DNA from: Anopheles merus
Taxonomy: Eukaryota > Arthropoda > Insecta > Diptera > Culicidae
NCBI RefSeq assembly: GCF_017562075.2
Contig: NC_054082.1
Coordinates: forward strand, 2,350,550 to 2,414,549
Reading direction: 5' to 3'
Length of the DNA: 64,000 nucleotides
The translations under genes were made by a program, and so were the position numbers. The notes under the pieces are model-generated. The model did no database searches. It saw only the letters and a program-made list of their open reading frames with translations, and had not been told where the DNA came from. Below are positions 1 to 12,012 of this stretch, piece by piece. Within the stretch, counting starts at the first letter, position 1. Each line of letters starts with the position of its first letter.

Positions 1-50
1 CGCGATTGGTTGCCTCCGGGTCAATACGGTACGCGAGCGCGGTAAGCCAC

Positions 51-69
51 AATAAAAAGCATTTTTATT
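51..69. other. Palindrome carrying AATAAA on both strands
   Basis: Two 8-bp arms (AATAAAAA and TTTTTATT) flank a 3-nt centre. Each strand therefore carries an AATAAA poly(A)-signal word. Arms this short in AT-rich DNA can arise by chance. It is noted because longer versions of the same arrangement occur at 24277 and 54455. Confidence 0.5.
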
Positions 70-1805
70 AGCTACAACAGAGCGCTCTGGTCGGATGTTT
101 ACCGCTTGACTGAGAAGTTGTAAATGTCAATAAATAAATCGTCGGTAAAGATATTCCAACGCGCAAGGTTATCTTCGGGTAAGATCGGATACCTTTTCGG
201 GGGCAGTAAAAGTGGCGACCCACAAAGCGTTGGAGTTGATGCTTGATCGACCATTCTTTGGCCTGCTAAACGTCGTCAAGATTTATTAGAGAACTCTTCT
301 TCAAACATGCGATCGAGATTTAATAGCACGTTCAAGCAACCGGCGCTCCGTACCGGTTTAATCAATGCAAAGACTTTATTAGACATTGATGAATTTCCAC
401 CAGACAAATCATTTCCTGGAAGCGTACGGCACCACGTGCGGTGCGGTGAAAAACAAACACGCACACAACAAACGCTCGCAGCGTGTTGCCGAGCGCACCG
501 AGCACCGAGAGTCTAATCAATCGTGAAGTCCGGCTGGCGGCCCGAACCAGGCGGCCCGAGCGCCCAATAAGGAAAGAAGCATGGCGGAATTTTAATCGCA
601 ACGCACGAACGAGTTTTCCCTGCTGAAAAATTCATGATTTTTCATTTCGATTGGCGCTCGGGATAGATTTTTCCTCGGATCAAAAGTGGGCCTCTACGGT
701 GGGTGCAGTGGTGCAAGGGGTCTGCCGTTTCGGATTCCGAGATCCGCGGCAAAGGGGCCCACATGGAAGGAATGCTTTCGCAATGAAAATAATTCATTTC
801 TGTCACTTTCTATTAATCGCTGTAGGGGCTGTTTTTTTTTTGTGTGTGCGATGCGTTGTGTGTGCTTATGGGTGTCTCGTCTCGACGTCACGGGCAGCTT
901 CAAAAGGGAAGAATAAAGACCAGTGGCGTGAGGAAGACGCTAACGAGATGTCGGAAAAACTGAATCGCTACTGGATAGTGGAAACAGATTTACTGAAGAA
1001 ACGTTAACAGCAGGAAGGGATACCATCTGCCAATTCTTTGTGTGCATTCGCTATGCAGCCAATTATCATCCGTGAAGCGTCTCGCTGGGAAGAGTTTTAT
1101 TCAAACAACAGCGGCAGAAAGCATGAACCGTTTTGCATAAACGTTCAATAAAATAGTTCACCAATGGGCTCCAGCAGTTGAATAAAGTAACGCCATTTCC
1201 ACCTTGCTGTGTTAGAAAGTGTCACGCTGTTTGCGTTGTTGCATTTTTTTGTCTTTGAGTACAGGTACATTATACGCATTATTCCACTGGCAAAGACGAC
1301 CCCAGTGTGGGCCGCGCGTGTCCTGTCCGGCGGGGCGTAACCAAAGGTTCGGCTTCGTTAGCATTTGACCGCCCGTGCTGCTGAATTTACAAAATGACAC
1401 ACCGGAGCGAAGCGTGTTCGAATACGAAACGATGTGTTAGTGGTAACGGTTATCTTTTGAATGCGGAAATAATTTGTGTCGGATCATTTGAGGCGCCGAA
1501 TGTGTTTGTGAATTTAGAGCGACGCATAAACGAAACATTTGTTACAGTTCGCAGGAAGCGGCCCAGAGTCAACAGGAACCAAAATCAAAACGAACTTTGC
1601 GTCCAAATGCAGCAGAGCGAATAATAATTGAATTTAAATTGAGGGGGCCAGCTCCATGGTGGGGTTGCACATCGTTTCCAAAAGCAAACCTCCCGGAGAA
1701 CGGTGATAAAGAGCCATTTGCACGTTTCCGCCCGGCAACCGGCGATCAGAGCAAAACGGTTTGGCGCGCCGAAAACAAATCGAAGCCTACCTGCTGGGCG
1801 CGCAT

Positions 1806-1829
1806 CACACACACACACACACACACACA
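1806..1829. repeat. (CA)12 microsatellite
   Basis: Uninterrupted CA dinucleotides are read directly. It lies in non-coding DNA and produces His-Thr type open frames in translation. Confidence 0.95.
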
Positions 1830-2495
1830 ACACTCGTGGTCGTGGTAAATGATACCAGGATGTGGCACCAGCCATTGCATTAAAACATTACCTTTGATTA
1901 CTTAATAATAGTGAAATGATTTATTCGAATTTAATACGGCCAGATGATGAAATGCTGCCGTCTGCGGCTGATGGTAGCTTACAATCGGTTGCAACAGTGT
2001 AATACAAATTGGGCAACGGGAGCTAAAACGACCCAAGCAGCGACACGGTTCTATCCGAATGCGAAGCTCCGTGACGATCTTACTTTCGCACTGCCGGCCA
2101 ACACACGCCGCAGACGGGTGGCCGGTATTTGGGTTGGGTTTTTGGCGTGGAGCGGCCGTGTAATGCTTACACAATCGGCACCGTCCATCCCGTACTCTGT
2201 AGGCGATCGGGCTGCTCCGAACCCATCGTGTGCATACTGTGTTCAATCTTGTCCAATTGATGTTCGTCATATTCCAACCCTCGGAATGGGGAGCAGCCAC
2301 CGAAGGGCGAAAGGAGATCGTGGTCCGAACATAATTATGCGTCTGTTTCTTTGTTTGTTTCTACAAATGAGGGATGCGCTTCTGGTACCGTCCCGCCACT
2401 GCTGCTTCCCGTTCCGCACGCCAGGAAATTCAATTAATCGAAGAATCAATAAGTACCCCTTGGCGGACCGGCAGGATGGGGTGCGATTATGTCTT

Positions 2496-2513
2496 TGTGT
2501 GTGTGTGTGTGTG
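2496..2513. repeat. (GT)9 microsatellite
   Basis: Short uninterrupted TG/GT run. It lies inside the 262-codon open frame at 1944-2732 and helps explain why that frame stays open. Confidence 0.95.
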
Positions 2514-3126
2514 CGTTTCGGGACTTGCGGGAAAGATATAATTTCCTCCTGGCATATAAACACACAAAGCAACACGGCACACCGCATCACATCGATTTGG
2601 TGTAATTTGCGATTACGATCCCCGTTCAGCTGGAAATCCGACCAAAGGGACCAGCGCCTGTCTTGGAGACATCTCGGAGCAGAGAGAAAGGCCCCGTCCG
2701 TCCGTCGTAAGACACATAATCGGACTCCATGACCGGAAGGTGGATGCGAGTTGCGTATTTCCGCGGAATCGATGCAAATGATGGACTCAGTTAACGCGCC
2801 CATTACGCTCATGCCGAGAGGGAGTGTGGTGGTGTGTGTGTTTGTGTGCGTGTATAATTTAAACCCTGGCACTGGAAAGTTAGGCACGACGAGCCGCAGT
2901 TCTGCTGTACCGCGGAATGTTAGTTTAATTTTGTTTTAATTTGGTATTTTAAACACAACCGCCGACGATGAACGCCGCGCGATAAGCAAATTCGAAGTTT
3001 CTTCATTTTAAATGGGCCCAGCCGGGTTGAAATGAATATCTGTGCTTCTCACATTCATGAGGCATAACAATAAAGAGCTACAGCATGATACCGTTTGCTA
3101 GCCATTTGGGGGTGGGTGTGCTGTTG

Positions 3127-3139
3127 CCCCCCCCCCCCC
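3127..3139. repeat. Poly-C run (C13)
   Basis: Thirteen consecutive C residues are read directly. Length errors are common in such runs. Confidence 0.95.
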
Positions 3140-3435
3140 GGCAGATTGTACGATAAACCGTTTGGAACGATGGGCAATGGTTTGGGTTGAAGCGGCTTAT
3201 TTGCATTGATAATTACTCCCCGTGTGGAAAAGCTCCCACTGTAGGAGGGTGGGGGGACGGGGACGGTGCAATGATAATTTTTCCGTTTAAATTAGCTGCA
3301 ACATTTCGTAGCACTAATGTCAGCAAGCAGTGGGAAGGGTGGTGCGAGGGGAAAAGGAAGACAGTTCCACTCGACCAATCCCCACGAGCAGGTGGAAGGT
3401 TGAAAAGCTGCCGAGGGAAAAGGGTTAGAAAGAAA

Positions 3436-3437
<2 letters not shown>

Positions 3438-3489
<52 letters not shown>
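3438..3489. repeat. (CA)26 microsatellite
   Basis: Fifty-two bases of perfect CA repeat. This is the third-longest dinucleotide tract in the window and a likely length-polymorphic marker. Overlapping open frames on both strands (3187-3519 and 3213-3566) are products of the repeat. Confidence 0.97.
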
Positions 3490-3491
<2 letters not shown>

Positions 3492-4002
3492 TTGTTGTTG
3501 TGTGGGCCGGACCTGGTGAAACATAAAAACTATTAAATATTTCAACAACATTCCACGCCCGGCCACCGGTCAGTGTGCATAAATTATGCTCCGGGTACGA
3601 TAAATTGCATTTCATGTGTTGCATGTCGTCGGTTGTCTGCGCGAAGCGTCCGGACGTTTTCCCCCCGGGGCTGCGGAAAGAGAGTCTGCGCAGTGAAAGA
3701 CGCGGTGTGCGCGCAAGGAGAAAAAGGGCCGTGCAGCGTCGTTTCACGTGACAAAACGCTGCTGCCGGGCGCGGGTACTAGTGCTCGTGACAGGATTGGC
3801 GTGGCCGCTGTACCCCATAAGAAGCAAAATGCTCCCCCATTGCATTGTCCTGTGGAAAGGGCGGTGGCGGGTGGAGCTTTGGGTGCGGCGCCTGTAGGTC
3901 ACGGTTAGATGGCCGGTTTATCCTCGCCCTCGCGGCGTAGGTGGATTGGGCAGGCACAGAAGTGAAAGTGAGCATGTGCGAATGATTGTACCTTCTCCGC
4001 AG

Positions 4003-4170
4003 GCTGACTGCAGCATGGGTTTAACGCCTTTTGCACGTGGAAACCGTGGAGCGAGGAAACCGATCAACCAGAACAAGCCGGAAAGTGGTGGTCGTAAAAG
4101 AAATGTTAAGAATGTCCTATTTGAGCCGTGCCCGCTTCGCGGAAATTTACGAGCAGACGAACACGAATGA
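4003..4170 (+). CDS. Possible terminal exon, unknown protein (weak candidate)
   Basis: A short pyrimidine stretch ending in CCGCAG (AG at 4001-4002) is followed by 55 open codons and a TGA at 4168-4170. The peptide is basic and polar, with a segment reading GNRGARKPINQNKPESGGRK, and has a codon look better than most of the surrounding sequence. No domain is recognised. No partner exon with a clear donor was found upstream and no AATAAA follows closely. Strong-looking acceptors with open frames are expected several times by chance in a window this size, so this is only a pointer for transcript evidence. Confidence 0.13.
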   Translation, partial: ADCSMGLTPFARGNRGARKPINQNKPESGGRKRNVKNVLFEPCPLRGNLRADEHE

Positions 4171-7100
4171 TATGTTAAGCGCGCGTTCTACATACACCGA
4201 ACAGCCGATCAAAACGGTGCGTGCAGTTTGTCGAGCACCCAATTACAAACATTCAGAACACATTCCACAGCCCGCCGAGGAGGGCAGCCACTGTGGCATT
4301 TCCTCACCCGCGTTTAATTTACATTCATTCCGATTCGTCCGCTCGCCGATCCATTAAGCTGGCCGAAAGACCTTGCTCACCTTTTAACCGCTCCGTTCTT
4401 GCATCCCCCAAACCGCACTCTTAGTCTCCTCCCCGCGTCTGCAGTCTGTGTGAACGATCGATCGATCCGAGCGGAGCAAAAAGCCCGACCGAGCGCAAAG
4501 CGATTAGGTGTAAAATGTAATTATGTTTCGCTGAAATTTACTGACGATTAGGAAAAATAAACATCTATTAAGCGAGTCGATGCCATTGCTCGGGCCGCTT
4601 CCAGCTGCTCTCTGTTAGCATTTCGATTTCTATCGAGCAAGCGCTGAGGCCGCAATGACACCGCTGTCCGGTCCCCGTGGTTGGACCGTGCTGTGCAGGC
4701 AACAGCATCGCCGCATTCCGGTAGCCACCGCGCACCGCTGGGCAATGGGCAACCGGTTCTGGTGCACGGTGGTTGATGTACCTTCGCTTTTTTTTCACCT
4801 TCTGCTGCTACCCGCCACTTGGTTCAGTCGGACGGCACAGCATCGAAACATTTGGGAAGCACAAAACATTCAATGAAAAGAAAGTCATGCGAGGGATGCC
4901 AGCGAGCTTGTAGGCAGCACAACAAAACCGACCAGAAAAAAACACACAACCCTATCTCCCTCCCAGTCCAGCAGGAAGGGAAGAAAAATTAGTAACATAA
5001 ACAAATCCCATGTCTTCATCGCGGCCGGCCAATTCAAGCGTCCCGCATCCCGTAGCTTCCGAGACAATTTGTAGATTTGTCGGAATCGGGCAGAAAGAAG
5101 GTGGCTTTTGAGCATTTAAGATAACGAGCTCCACACGGGATCTTGTGCTGGACGGGCGGCACAACTTTGAACTTTTTAACCCGTAATCGCGACTTCATTG
5201 AGTCATTGAGGCCACCGGCAACTGGCGGAGTCCGGCCTAAAGGAACCTGGTCCCCGACCAAGCCGCGCAGGAACATCGACAACGACGGAAAAAACTCACT
5301 TCACTGCTAGTAATTTATTTAAATCCCTTCCTTTAATGGTTGACCCCAAATCTGGCCGGTAATTGTCGAACGCTGGCGGTCGCGAATTATTACCAGTCGC
5401 ATCACGTCCCGCGTGATCTGCGCGCGAAGGCACAAAAAATTGAGTTGCAGTGCAGAATCTCTAACCCCCGGCCGGTGGCGTTAACTAGAACGTGTCAACA
5501 TCCATAGTGACGCCAGCATTTCTAACGTCCCGGAGGCTTCGCTGGAGCCGCTTCAGACGCTGCAGCATCTTCCTCCCGGTGACGATGATTATTGCTCCAA
5601 TCGTAATCGAAACACACAGCAATTGTACATCGGGAGTCCCTCGGGAACGATTCCAACGTTTCAGACGCTCGATAATTGCGTTGGCACGTGATCGCGGGAT
5701 GGATTTTTCCCTCTTTTCCCCGGTCGGTGATGTGCTAGCCTATTGACTGTAGAGCATAAATCAATCGCCAGTGTGTGAGTTGTTTTTTGTGTGCGCAAAA
5801 CTCCACTTTCTGGCGTCGGGAAGCTGACAGAGCCTGCGGCAGGCTGGAGCCATCATAAACAGGGTCGCCGGTGCTTAAAATGTACGTAGCATATCTTGTT
5901 TCGTTCGTTCCGACGGCGAAGGTCTATAAATATTTATGGCAATTTTACGAGAAAGAAATCATACAAAATTGCGTAGAACTTCCCGTTGCAGTGGTTGTTG
6001 CCCCCCTGTTGTGTCCTGTTAGCTTGGGTGGAGTCGTTTCTTCCCCCTTATCTTGTTCTGTGTTTTTGGGACCAGTTGACAAGTTGACGCACAGAACGCA
6101 ACACCAGAATGCAGAAACAGGAATGAGGAAAAATATGAACAGGCTCGTAAAACCCCGAAACAAGCCAAGTTATTAACAAAAAGCTCTTAAACGGTTGTAC
6201 TGCAAGCTGGCGGGGGGTTGCGCTTAACCTCAGCCGAAGAAATGTGTTCCATCTTGGGCGTGGAAGTGCTGCCACCATTTTGAGGCCGGGCACATTCTTC
6301 AACCCGGGCAGGATTAGAGATTATTTCCTTGGAGCTGATTAAGGCCAGCGGAATTAGATTTTGGGCTAGTGATGCATATTTTCAAGTGCATCTCGACCGG
6401 ACCTGGAGCCGGCTTTCGACTGCCACTGTGGAACGAATTGACCGTGTACAATTTATCTCGTGAAGTTAATCTCCGACCCGCCGACTAAACGCGTCAAAAG
6501 TCGCGTCTCATAAGCCGGCTCAAGCCCTCGAATGTCCTATTTTTGCTTCCTGGTTTGTGGGAGAGTGGCGGGGATCATTTTTCGTTCGTTGCCGGCGATG
6601 ATTTGTAGGTTTGTTTGTTTCCGAACGGTACTTTATACCCACCCGCTAGGACCGTGGCCGCGGTCTAAGTAGTTTCTATTTACGAGCAATGCCCACTCCT
6701 TAGCCGTACACAGTGAGGCGCGAATTAGCGCGATTTGTCACAGCGTTTGATCAATTGTTGTGGCTGGGTGGTGGACGGTTCATTGTCGACAGCGTCCGAC
6801 AGGCCCTTGGAAGGTTGTTGGAGCGGTTCATTACCGAGAGGCATGACTCGGTACTTTACTAACGGTTGGGTTGGGGAGCGAGTTATTTGATTTGGGATGA
6901 ACTTTTCTTCCCAGCGCTCCTTCAACGTTTTTTGCTGCCCAGCACAAGCGGTGGTGGTGCATCGTGAAATTGTTAAAATTGAATGATTCGAACGGAAAGA
7001 TAAACTAGCTGCATTCTGCACCTCCTTTTGGTTGCTTGATGCTTTAAACATTATACTACTAGTAAGACACTTTAAATGTTATGATTCTTGGCTATTAGCA

Positions 7101-7196
7101 GACGTTGAGCAGCGTCCACGCGATCACCAATGCCAATCGAAGCAGCATTTCAATTGGAAAAAAGGCTCCCCAAACCTTGTCCAAACTCATTAAATA

Positions 7197-7505
7197 AAGT
7201 AGGTGCATAATGTTTGCACTTGTTCGGCTCGGTTGCCAATGTTTCCACCCCCTGCATCCCTACTGGCAAGAACGCATGCCACAGCGAAACATCGCTCTGC
7301 ACTCCAAAGAGAATGCAAATGACCGCACACCGACGCAGCAAAAGCGAACACGATGCTTGCACCCCCGGCACCCCTGCCGACTTATTAGGGCGCAACAGCT
7401 CCACCCCGTGGCGGCCGAGGGTGTGTACGAGATGTGTTGCGCACCCACAAGTCTCCCATTTCCAACCGACCGACCGACCGGACCAGGACACAAAGTAGGT
7501 GCATA
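7197..7505. repeat. 14-bp direct repeat pair
   Basis: The word AAAGTAGGTGCATA occurs at 7197-7210 and again at 7492-7505. The intervening 281 bases are not obviously repetitive. There is no inverted terminal repeat, so it does not look like a transposon. It may be a local duplication relic or chance. Confidence 0.5.
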
Positions 7506-8203
7506 GGTCAGTGCGGTCCATTGGTGGCGAACTGTTTTTAAGATTTTGCTTGATTTATGAGCTTACCGATGTGTCGCAGGGGCAGGGGATTTGCGAGGCA
7601 AAGGGGACTGTTTTTTGTGTACGCAACTTGACCAAATGTACACCGTAGCCGGGTCCGGGTCATGCCCTCGATGCGCGTGTGCAAGTTCCTGGCAAAAGCA
7701 TCGCCGTCGTCGTCGTTCTCCTTTGGGCAAAGGAGCTTTCGTGCACTCGCTCGCTACTGATGACTTTTCCGAGCGTCCCGATAAGCGTCCCCGTTCAAGG
7801 GTGGTGCAACAGCGGGGAGAGTGCAACAAGTGTCGCGGCAGCATAGGATTATGCTGATTCAGTTCGTCTCTGGGGCGAGAATGAGGCTCGCCGGCGAGCG
7901 AAGCAAAAGCTCAAGGCGTCCATTCGTCTTATGCTGCGGACTGCGTTACTGTCGTCCGTTGAACCTGTTGGACATGGTTTTGTATCATGTCGCCCGCCGC
8001 GTGCACACCTGGGCCAGCCCCACGTCAGCCACTTCTCCTCCCCTTTTCAGTGCACAATGCAGCTGACCGGCAAATGCATATCACAACCTTCATCACGTGA
8101 TAATGGTTTCAAGTGGCCGGTGGCAGGCCGCTTCCATGAACCTTTATGCTAAAATGGGACACCCTGCCAACTGCCCTCGAGCAGGTACGCTCCTCCCTTC
8201 CCT

Positions 8204-8213
8204 CCCCCCCCCC
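8204..8213. repeat. Poly-C run (C10)
   Basis: Ten consecutive C residues inside a C-rich patch. Confidence 0.9.
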
Positions 8214-8480
8214 AACACCTGCAGCACCAGCAAATCAACGATCAACTGTCCACTGCGGCGGTGCGGTCGGGGTTTCGATTCGAGGCAATAAATTTGAAAT
8301 CTAAAGCTTATGAAAGTGATTTCGTTAATTAACGTGGGATTAGCGCGGTAAGTTACGTGGCCCAAGCCCTGGCAACAGTCTTTTGTCGATCACCGGCCGC
8401 CCGGTGGTGTGTTGGTCTGCATGGGTTTATGCATTAATGAGAGCCTGCAGGGGTGGGCGAGGTCCGATACGACAGGTGTT

Positions 8481-8505
8481 GCCAGCCAGCCAGCCAGCCA
8501 GCCAG
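8481..8505. repeat. (GCCA)6 tetranucleotide repeat
   Basis: Six tandem GCCA units are read directly. No further context. Confidence 0.95.
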
Positions 8506-9190
8506 TGTTGCGCCGGCTCATTCTGGCCCTCCACTTTACTGAACAAGTTCTGGGTGCTAACGAGAAAATTGTGGCCCGAAGGAAAGCACTGGCTGCAAAA
8601 TTATTGTGCAGTGGATGATTGCGACCCGAAGCGAAGGGTCTCGGTCTGATTGTACTTTATTTGAAGAGGTTCGCTTATGGCCAGACGGGAAGGATACGCT
8701 CGATCGAAGCACGTCGCCGTCGGGCAATCGATATCGGAAGCAGTGTGCGAAGGAGCTTTAAATAATTTAAAATAATAAATTCAAACGCTAATGTGCTAAC
8801 GGGTGACGGCAGTTCATAAAACTATTGCCCGTTAGATAAGCCGCAAGTAATATCTATAAAGCTCCTTGCGCGGTGTCGGTACTTTGAGAGAGGCTTAACG
8901 GTTGCTACAAACGAACGATATTGCCTACGATCAAATCGTATTAAAATCGGTACGGTGCAGCTCTTAAGAGTAGCTGGAACAAAACACATTTCAAGACTTT
9001 GCATTAAAGCGGTTTAAGCTTCAGCCCATGCAAAAAGTGGCCATCATTGGCGGAGTCAGTATGGGAGCATAATTTAATTAGCACTGTTTCCAACCAGTTT
9101 CGGCAATGGGTGGTGATCAAGTGCAAATATTTACCCGTTGCTCGAAATTAAGTCACAAGGACACAACGGACCGAGACCGTGAGCTTAATG

Positions 9191-9198
9191 GTCTGCAC
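9191..9198. repeat. Left target-site duplication of hAT element
   Basis: GTCTGCAC lies immediately outside the left end. It fits the hAT consensus with T at position 2 and A at position 7. Confidence 0.8.
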
Positions 9199-9322
9199 TA
9201 GTGTTGGGAATTTCGTTAAAAAAAAGGAACGGAACGGAACTAGTTCATTTTTCAAGAAGAACGGAACGGGAACCTGGGGTGCAAAAGAACCGACCCAGAG
9301 CTTAGAAGCCAAGCTGTCTTTC

Positions 9323-9348
9323 GGGGGGGGGGGGGGGGGGGGGGGGGG
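9323..9348. repeat. Poly-G run (G26) inside the hAT element
   Basis: Twenty-six consecutive G residues, the longest homopolymer in the window. It could form a quadruplex. Its exact length may be an assembly estimate. Confidence 0.95.
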
Positions 9349-10229
9349 CGGTGTTACTTCATACAGGATATGAAAAGGCGTATCTAAATCATCAATCTGA
9401 AATCATATCTGACACCAAATCTAGATGGGTTCAACCTATGTCAAGTAAGCTGTACCGGTTGTGCTAATATAAAGCATGCATTTATTATCTAGCATTTTTT
9501 TTATCTTTTTAGATGCGACGACCATTTTCGGTCAAATAAATAGGCTTGGCTATCAGTAACATAAATGCTCATAGCAGGATAATCATCCCAGCGTATGAGG
9601 GCACGATCCATTCGAGGTTTTTACCCATGCCGATGTTATTGAGTGGTACGAGTTGACGATTGTATCACGAGACTGACTAATTATTTGAATTTCACTTACT
9701 ATTAAAACAAAAAGTTTTTTCACACAAATCGTTTACATGTTTACGGCACTCAAACGGTGTCGAATGGAACAGAATGCTTCGAATCGAAGACCAAATATTG
9801 GAATCATGTCGAGTGCCAAGATCAAGAGGATATCGTGGCATAAAAAATAAATACATTTTTTTCGTTCTTTATACTCACATATTATAATACATCTCTTCTA
9901 AACCGTTCTGCAATATGAGTACAGATTTAAATTTTAAAATAGTTATTTGTGTTGTTAAAACAAGCTAAATTATAACAAAAAGTATAACAGATGTTACAAA
10001 TTGCACCATAATACCAAATGTAACACCATTTTGGTTTCGCTTACCGCGATTTTTATAAACGATACGCGACGAAGTGCGATGAATTGTTAGTATGATTTAG
10101 AGAGGCTTTGGCTCCTGCGGAGTTCTTTCGCCTCTAGTGCGATGAATATTCCTGTGAGCATGGGAGAGTGCACAGGCAACACATACTGTGTGCGAGAAAG
10201 AGTGAACAGTTATCTTGCATGCAGCGGAG

Positions 10230-10457
10230 CGAACGGAAAGAACGAATTGAACGGAACGGAATGAACGGAAAGAACGGAATGAACGGAATGAACGAAATGA
10301 ACGGAACGGAATGAACGGAATGAACGGAACGGAACGGAATGAACGGAAAGAACGGAATGAACGGAATGAACGGAACGGAACGATTTTGTATAAAGGATCG
10401 GAACGGAACGGCCTACATAAAGAACGGAACTTTTTTACTAGGTTCGGACCGGAACGG
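10230..10457. repeat. GGAACG / GAATGAACG array at the right end of the hAT element
   Basis: About 24 copies of an AACG-centred motif occur here in units of 5 to 9 bases (GGAACG, GAATGAACG, GGAAAGAACG). The same motif occurs in the same orientation near the left end. Subterminal short repeats are commonly bound by hAT transposases, so the array may be an amplified transposase-binding region (inference). It creates repetitive Phe-Arg-Ser and Glu-Arg-Asn open frames that are not genes. Confidence 0.9.
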
Positions 10458-10466
10458 CCAACACTA

Positions 10467-10474
10467 GTCTGCAT
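10467..10474. repeat. Right target-site duplication of hAT element
   Basis: GTCTGCAT lies immediately outside the right end and differs from the left copy only at the last base. Confidence 0.8.
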
Positions 10475-11055
10475 CCAAGGACCGGAAGGTGTTTGCAGGA
10501 ACTGAACCGATCCGATCGCCACACGCCCCATCGATATCTCTATTTCCAAGAGCGCTTTTGACACTTCACAGCCGGCCCGTCGTTGTCCTTCGGGTCGTGC
10601 ACGCGTGCATATGATCAATCAATTCGGATCTGCATTACGCAACGGCCTCCCGGTCGGAGAGTGGCCGGTGTCGCCCAACAAACCGTCAACCGTGCCGCTG
10701 CCTCGCATTGTTCGATCGCCGATATGCGAAAACTCAATCCACTCTGCGCCATGATCATGTGGGGGGTGTCCGATGTTGCGATCCGATTTCGATATTCACG
10801 CTTTGCTGGCGTTCTATTATGGATTTAGGGTGAACTATGTGTCCGTTTTCGTTCCCACCCTCCCTTGCCGCAAAGCGATCAACCTGACGCTTGTCCGAGC
10901 GGTTGTCATGTCTCGTCAAATCTTACGATCATTACCGCGGCAGCTCGGCAGGGCTGCTACCATTTTGCTGTCCGCCCTTTTGCGCATGTACCGAGCCTTA
11001 GAATATCGTGACTGACCGATTTGTGGCGCGCGCGCGCGTGGTACAGAGCGCTTAC

Positions 11056-11160
11056 ACACGCCAACAACGTGGAGCATGATCGGCCAGCCAGCAGACTCCC
11101 ACATGTGGTTCGCTGACGGAGAATGGGAAGGTACATGATTCATTGACCTCTTCGATAGGG
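11056..11160 (-). CDS. Possible minus-strand internal exon (weak candidate)
   Basis: On the minus strand a T12 run followed by CTGCAG gives a very strong acceptor just before base 11160, and GTAAGC follows base 11056. Two of the three frames are open across the 105-bp interval, so the frame cannot be chosen. One frame stays open beyond the donor to a TGA near 10916, so a terminal exon is also possible. No domain is recognised and no companion exon was found. The T run could equally be a simple A/T tract unrelated to splicing. Confidence 0.13.
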
Positions 11161-11996
11161 CTGCAGAAAAAAAAAAAACAAAACACCGACGATCAGAAGT
11201 GATCTAGAACGGACACAATATTGCATCATAGTGGGACGCATTGTAAATAAGGTGATAAGTGTATGGATGCCAGGCGCGTTCACAGCATTACATCAATTTG
11301 CTGAGCGGTGTATGTAAATAGGAGATTTAAATTGCTAAACCAACATACATTTGCATTGCTTCTTGTGTATCATAAACATAGCTCCGACACTTAAACCGTG
11401 TGTGCCAAACACGCCAGTGACTAATCAATCCGCCTGCCCGCCGGCTTTTACGGTGGTTCAATCGAAAAGCGATCAAGACAGCGTGCCGGCCTCCGTTCCA
11501 CACCCCGGACACGTCGAGCAGGTGAATTACACGTCCCGAAATCATAACACGCCCGTCCAAAACCCGCTGCAAGGCGCAACTGCATCGACCGATCCGAGGG
11601 TGTCAGGATGTGTGGAATATTGATGAGAAACTATCTCCACCCCGGAGGGACACCGCGACCCGAACCCACCGACCTGCCTCCCCATCGCCCGGGAGAGTGG
11701 GAGTTGGTGCACTAAAGTGTAGCAAACTGCAGCGCAAAGCGGGTGTACGGCTTTCAGCTTCAGTTCGGTGCGCTGTGCACTTGTCAAATCGTTTCGCCTC
11801 CGGGATGGTTGGTCGGGTTGGCGGCGGTGGCAACTCCACACCACAGAGCACCGGACCGGTTTGCTGCTCCCATTCGCCCGTCCGCGTCATACAAACAAAA
11901 GCATTATCGCATCGCCACCACCGCAGGGATGTGAGAATGGAGCGAAAAGGAGAGCAAGAGTGGAGTGCATACGCGCGCGCAAGAAAAAAAAAAGGT

Positions 11997-12012
11997 CCCC
12001 CCCCCCCCCCCC
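11997..12012. repeat. Poly-C run (C16)
   Basis: Sixteen consecutive C residues following an A-rich run. Confidence 0.95.

Larger units (their letters stand above)
1..9190. other. Non-coding DNA, no gene recognised
   Basis: I see no recognisable gene on either strand in this stretch. It contains short CA/GT microsatellites, C13 and C10 runs, a (GCCA)6 tract, scattered AT-rich patches (for example near 8760-8790) and isolated splice-donor-like words such as GTAAGTTA near 8348. The longest open frame (1944-2732, plus) runs through a GT microsatellite and has no family-like features. One possible terminal exon at 4003-4170 is listed separately. The stretch reads as intron or intergenic sequence. 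Confidence 0.75.
9199..10466. mobile_element. Non-autonomous hAT-type transposon, 1268 bp
   Basis: The left end reads TAGTGTTGG and the right end CCAACACTA, an exact 9-bp terminal inverted repeat. It is flanked by an 8-bp target duplication, GTCTGCAC (9191-9198) and GTCTGCAT (10467-10474), matching at seven of eight positions. Eight-base duplications of the form nTnnnnAn and ends of the type YAGTGTTGG are hallmarks of the hAT superfamily (Ac branch). The interior has no transposase frame: it is AT-rich in the middle (about 9360-10090), carries a G26 run at 9323-9348, and has GGAACG-type repeats at both ends, a few copies at 9226-9270 and a long array at 10230-10457. It must depend on a transposase supplied elsewhere. 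The one mismatch in the target duplication suggests a moderately old insertion. Confidence 0.85.

Noticed and set aside
1944..2732. 262-codon plus-strand open frame, the longest in the window
   Set aside because: It runs through a GT microsatellite, has no recognisable motif, uneven composition and many Cys and Arg residues from out-of-frame repeats. A 206-codon minus frame overlaps it. It reads as chance.
10097..10618. 173-codon minus frame rich in repeated Phe-Arg-Ser
   Set aside because: Translation of the GGAACG array of the hAT element and its flank, not a gene.
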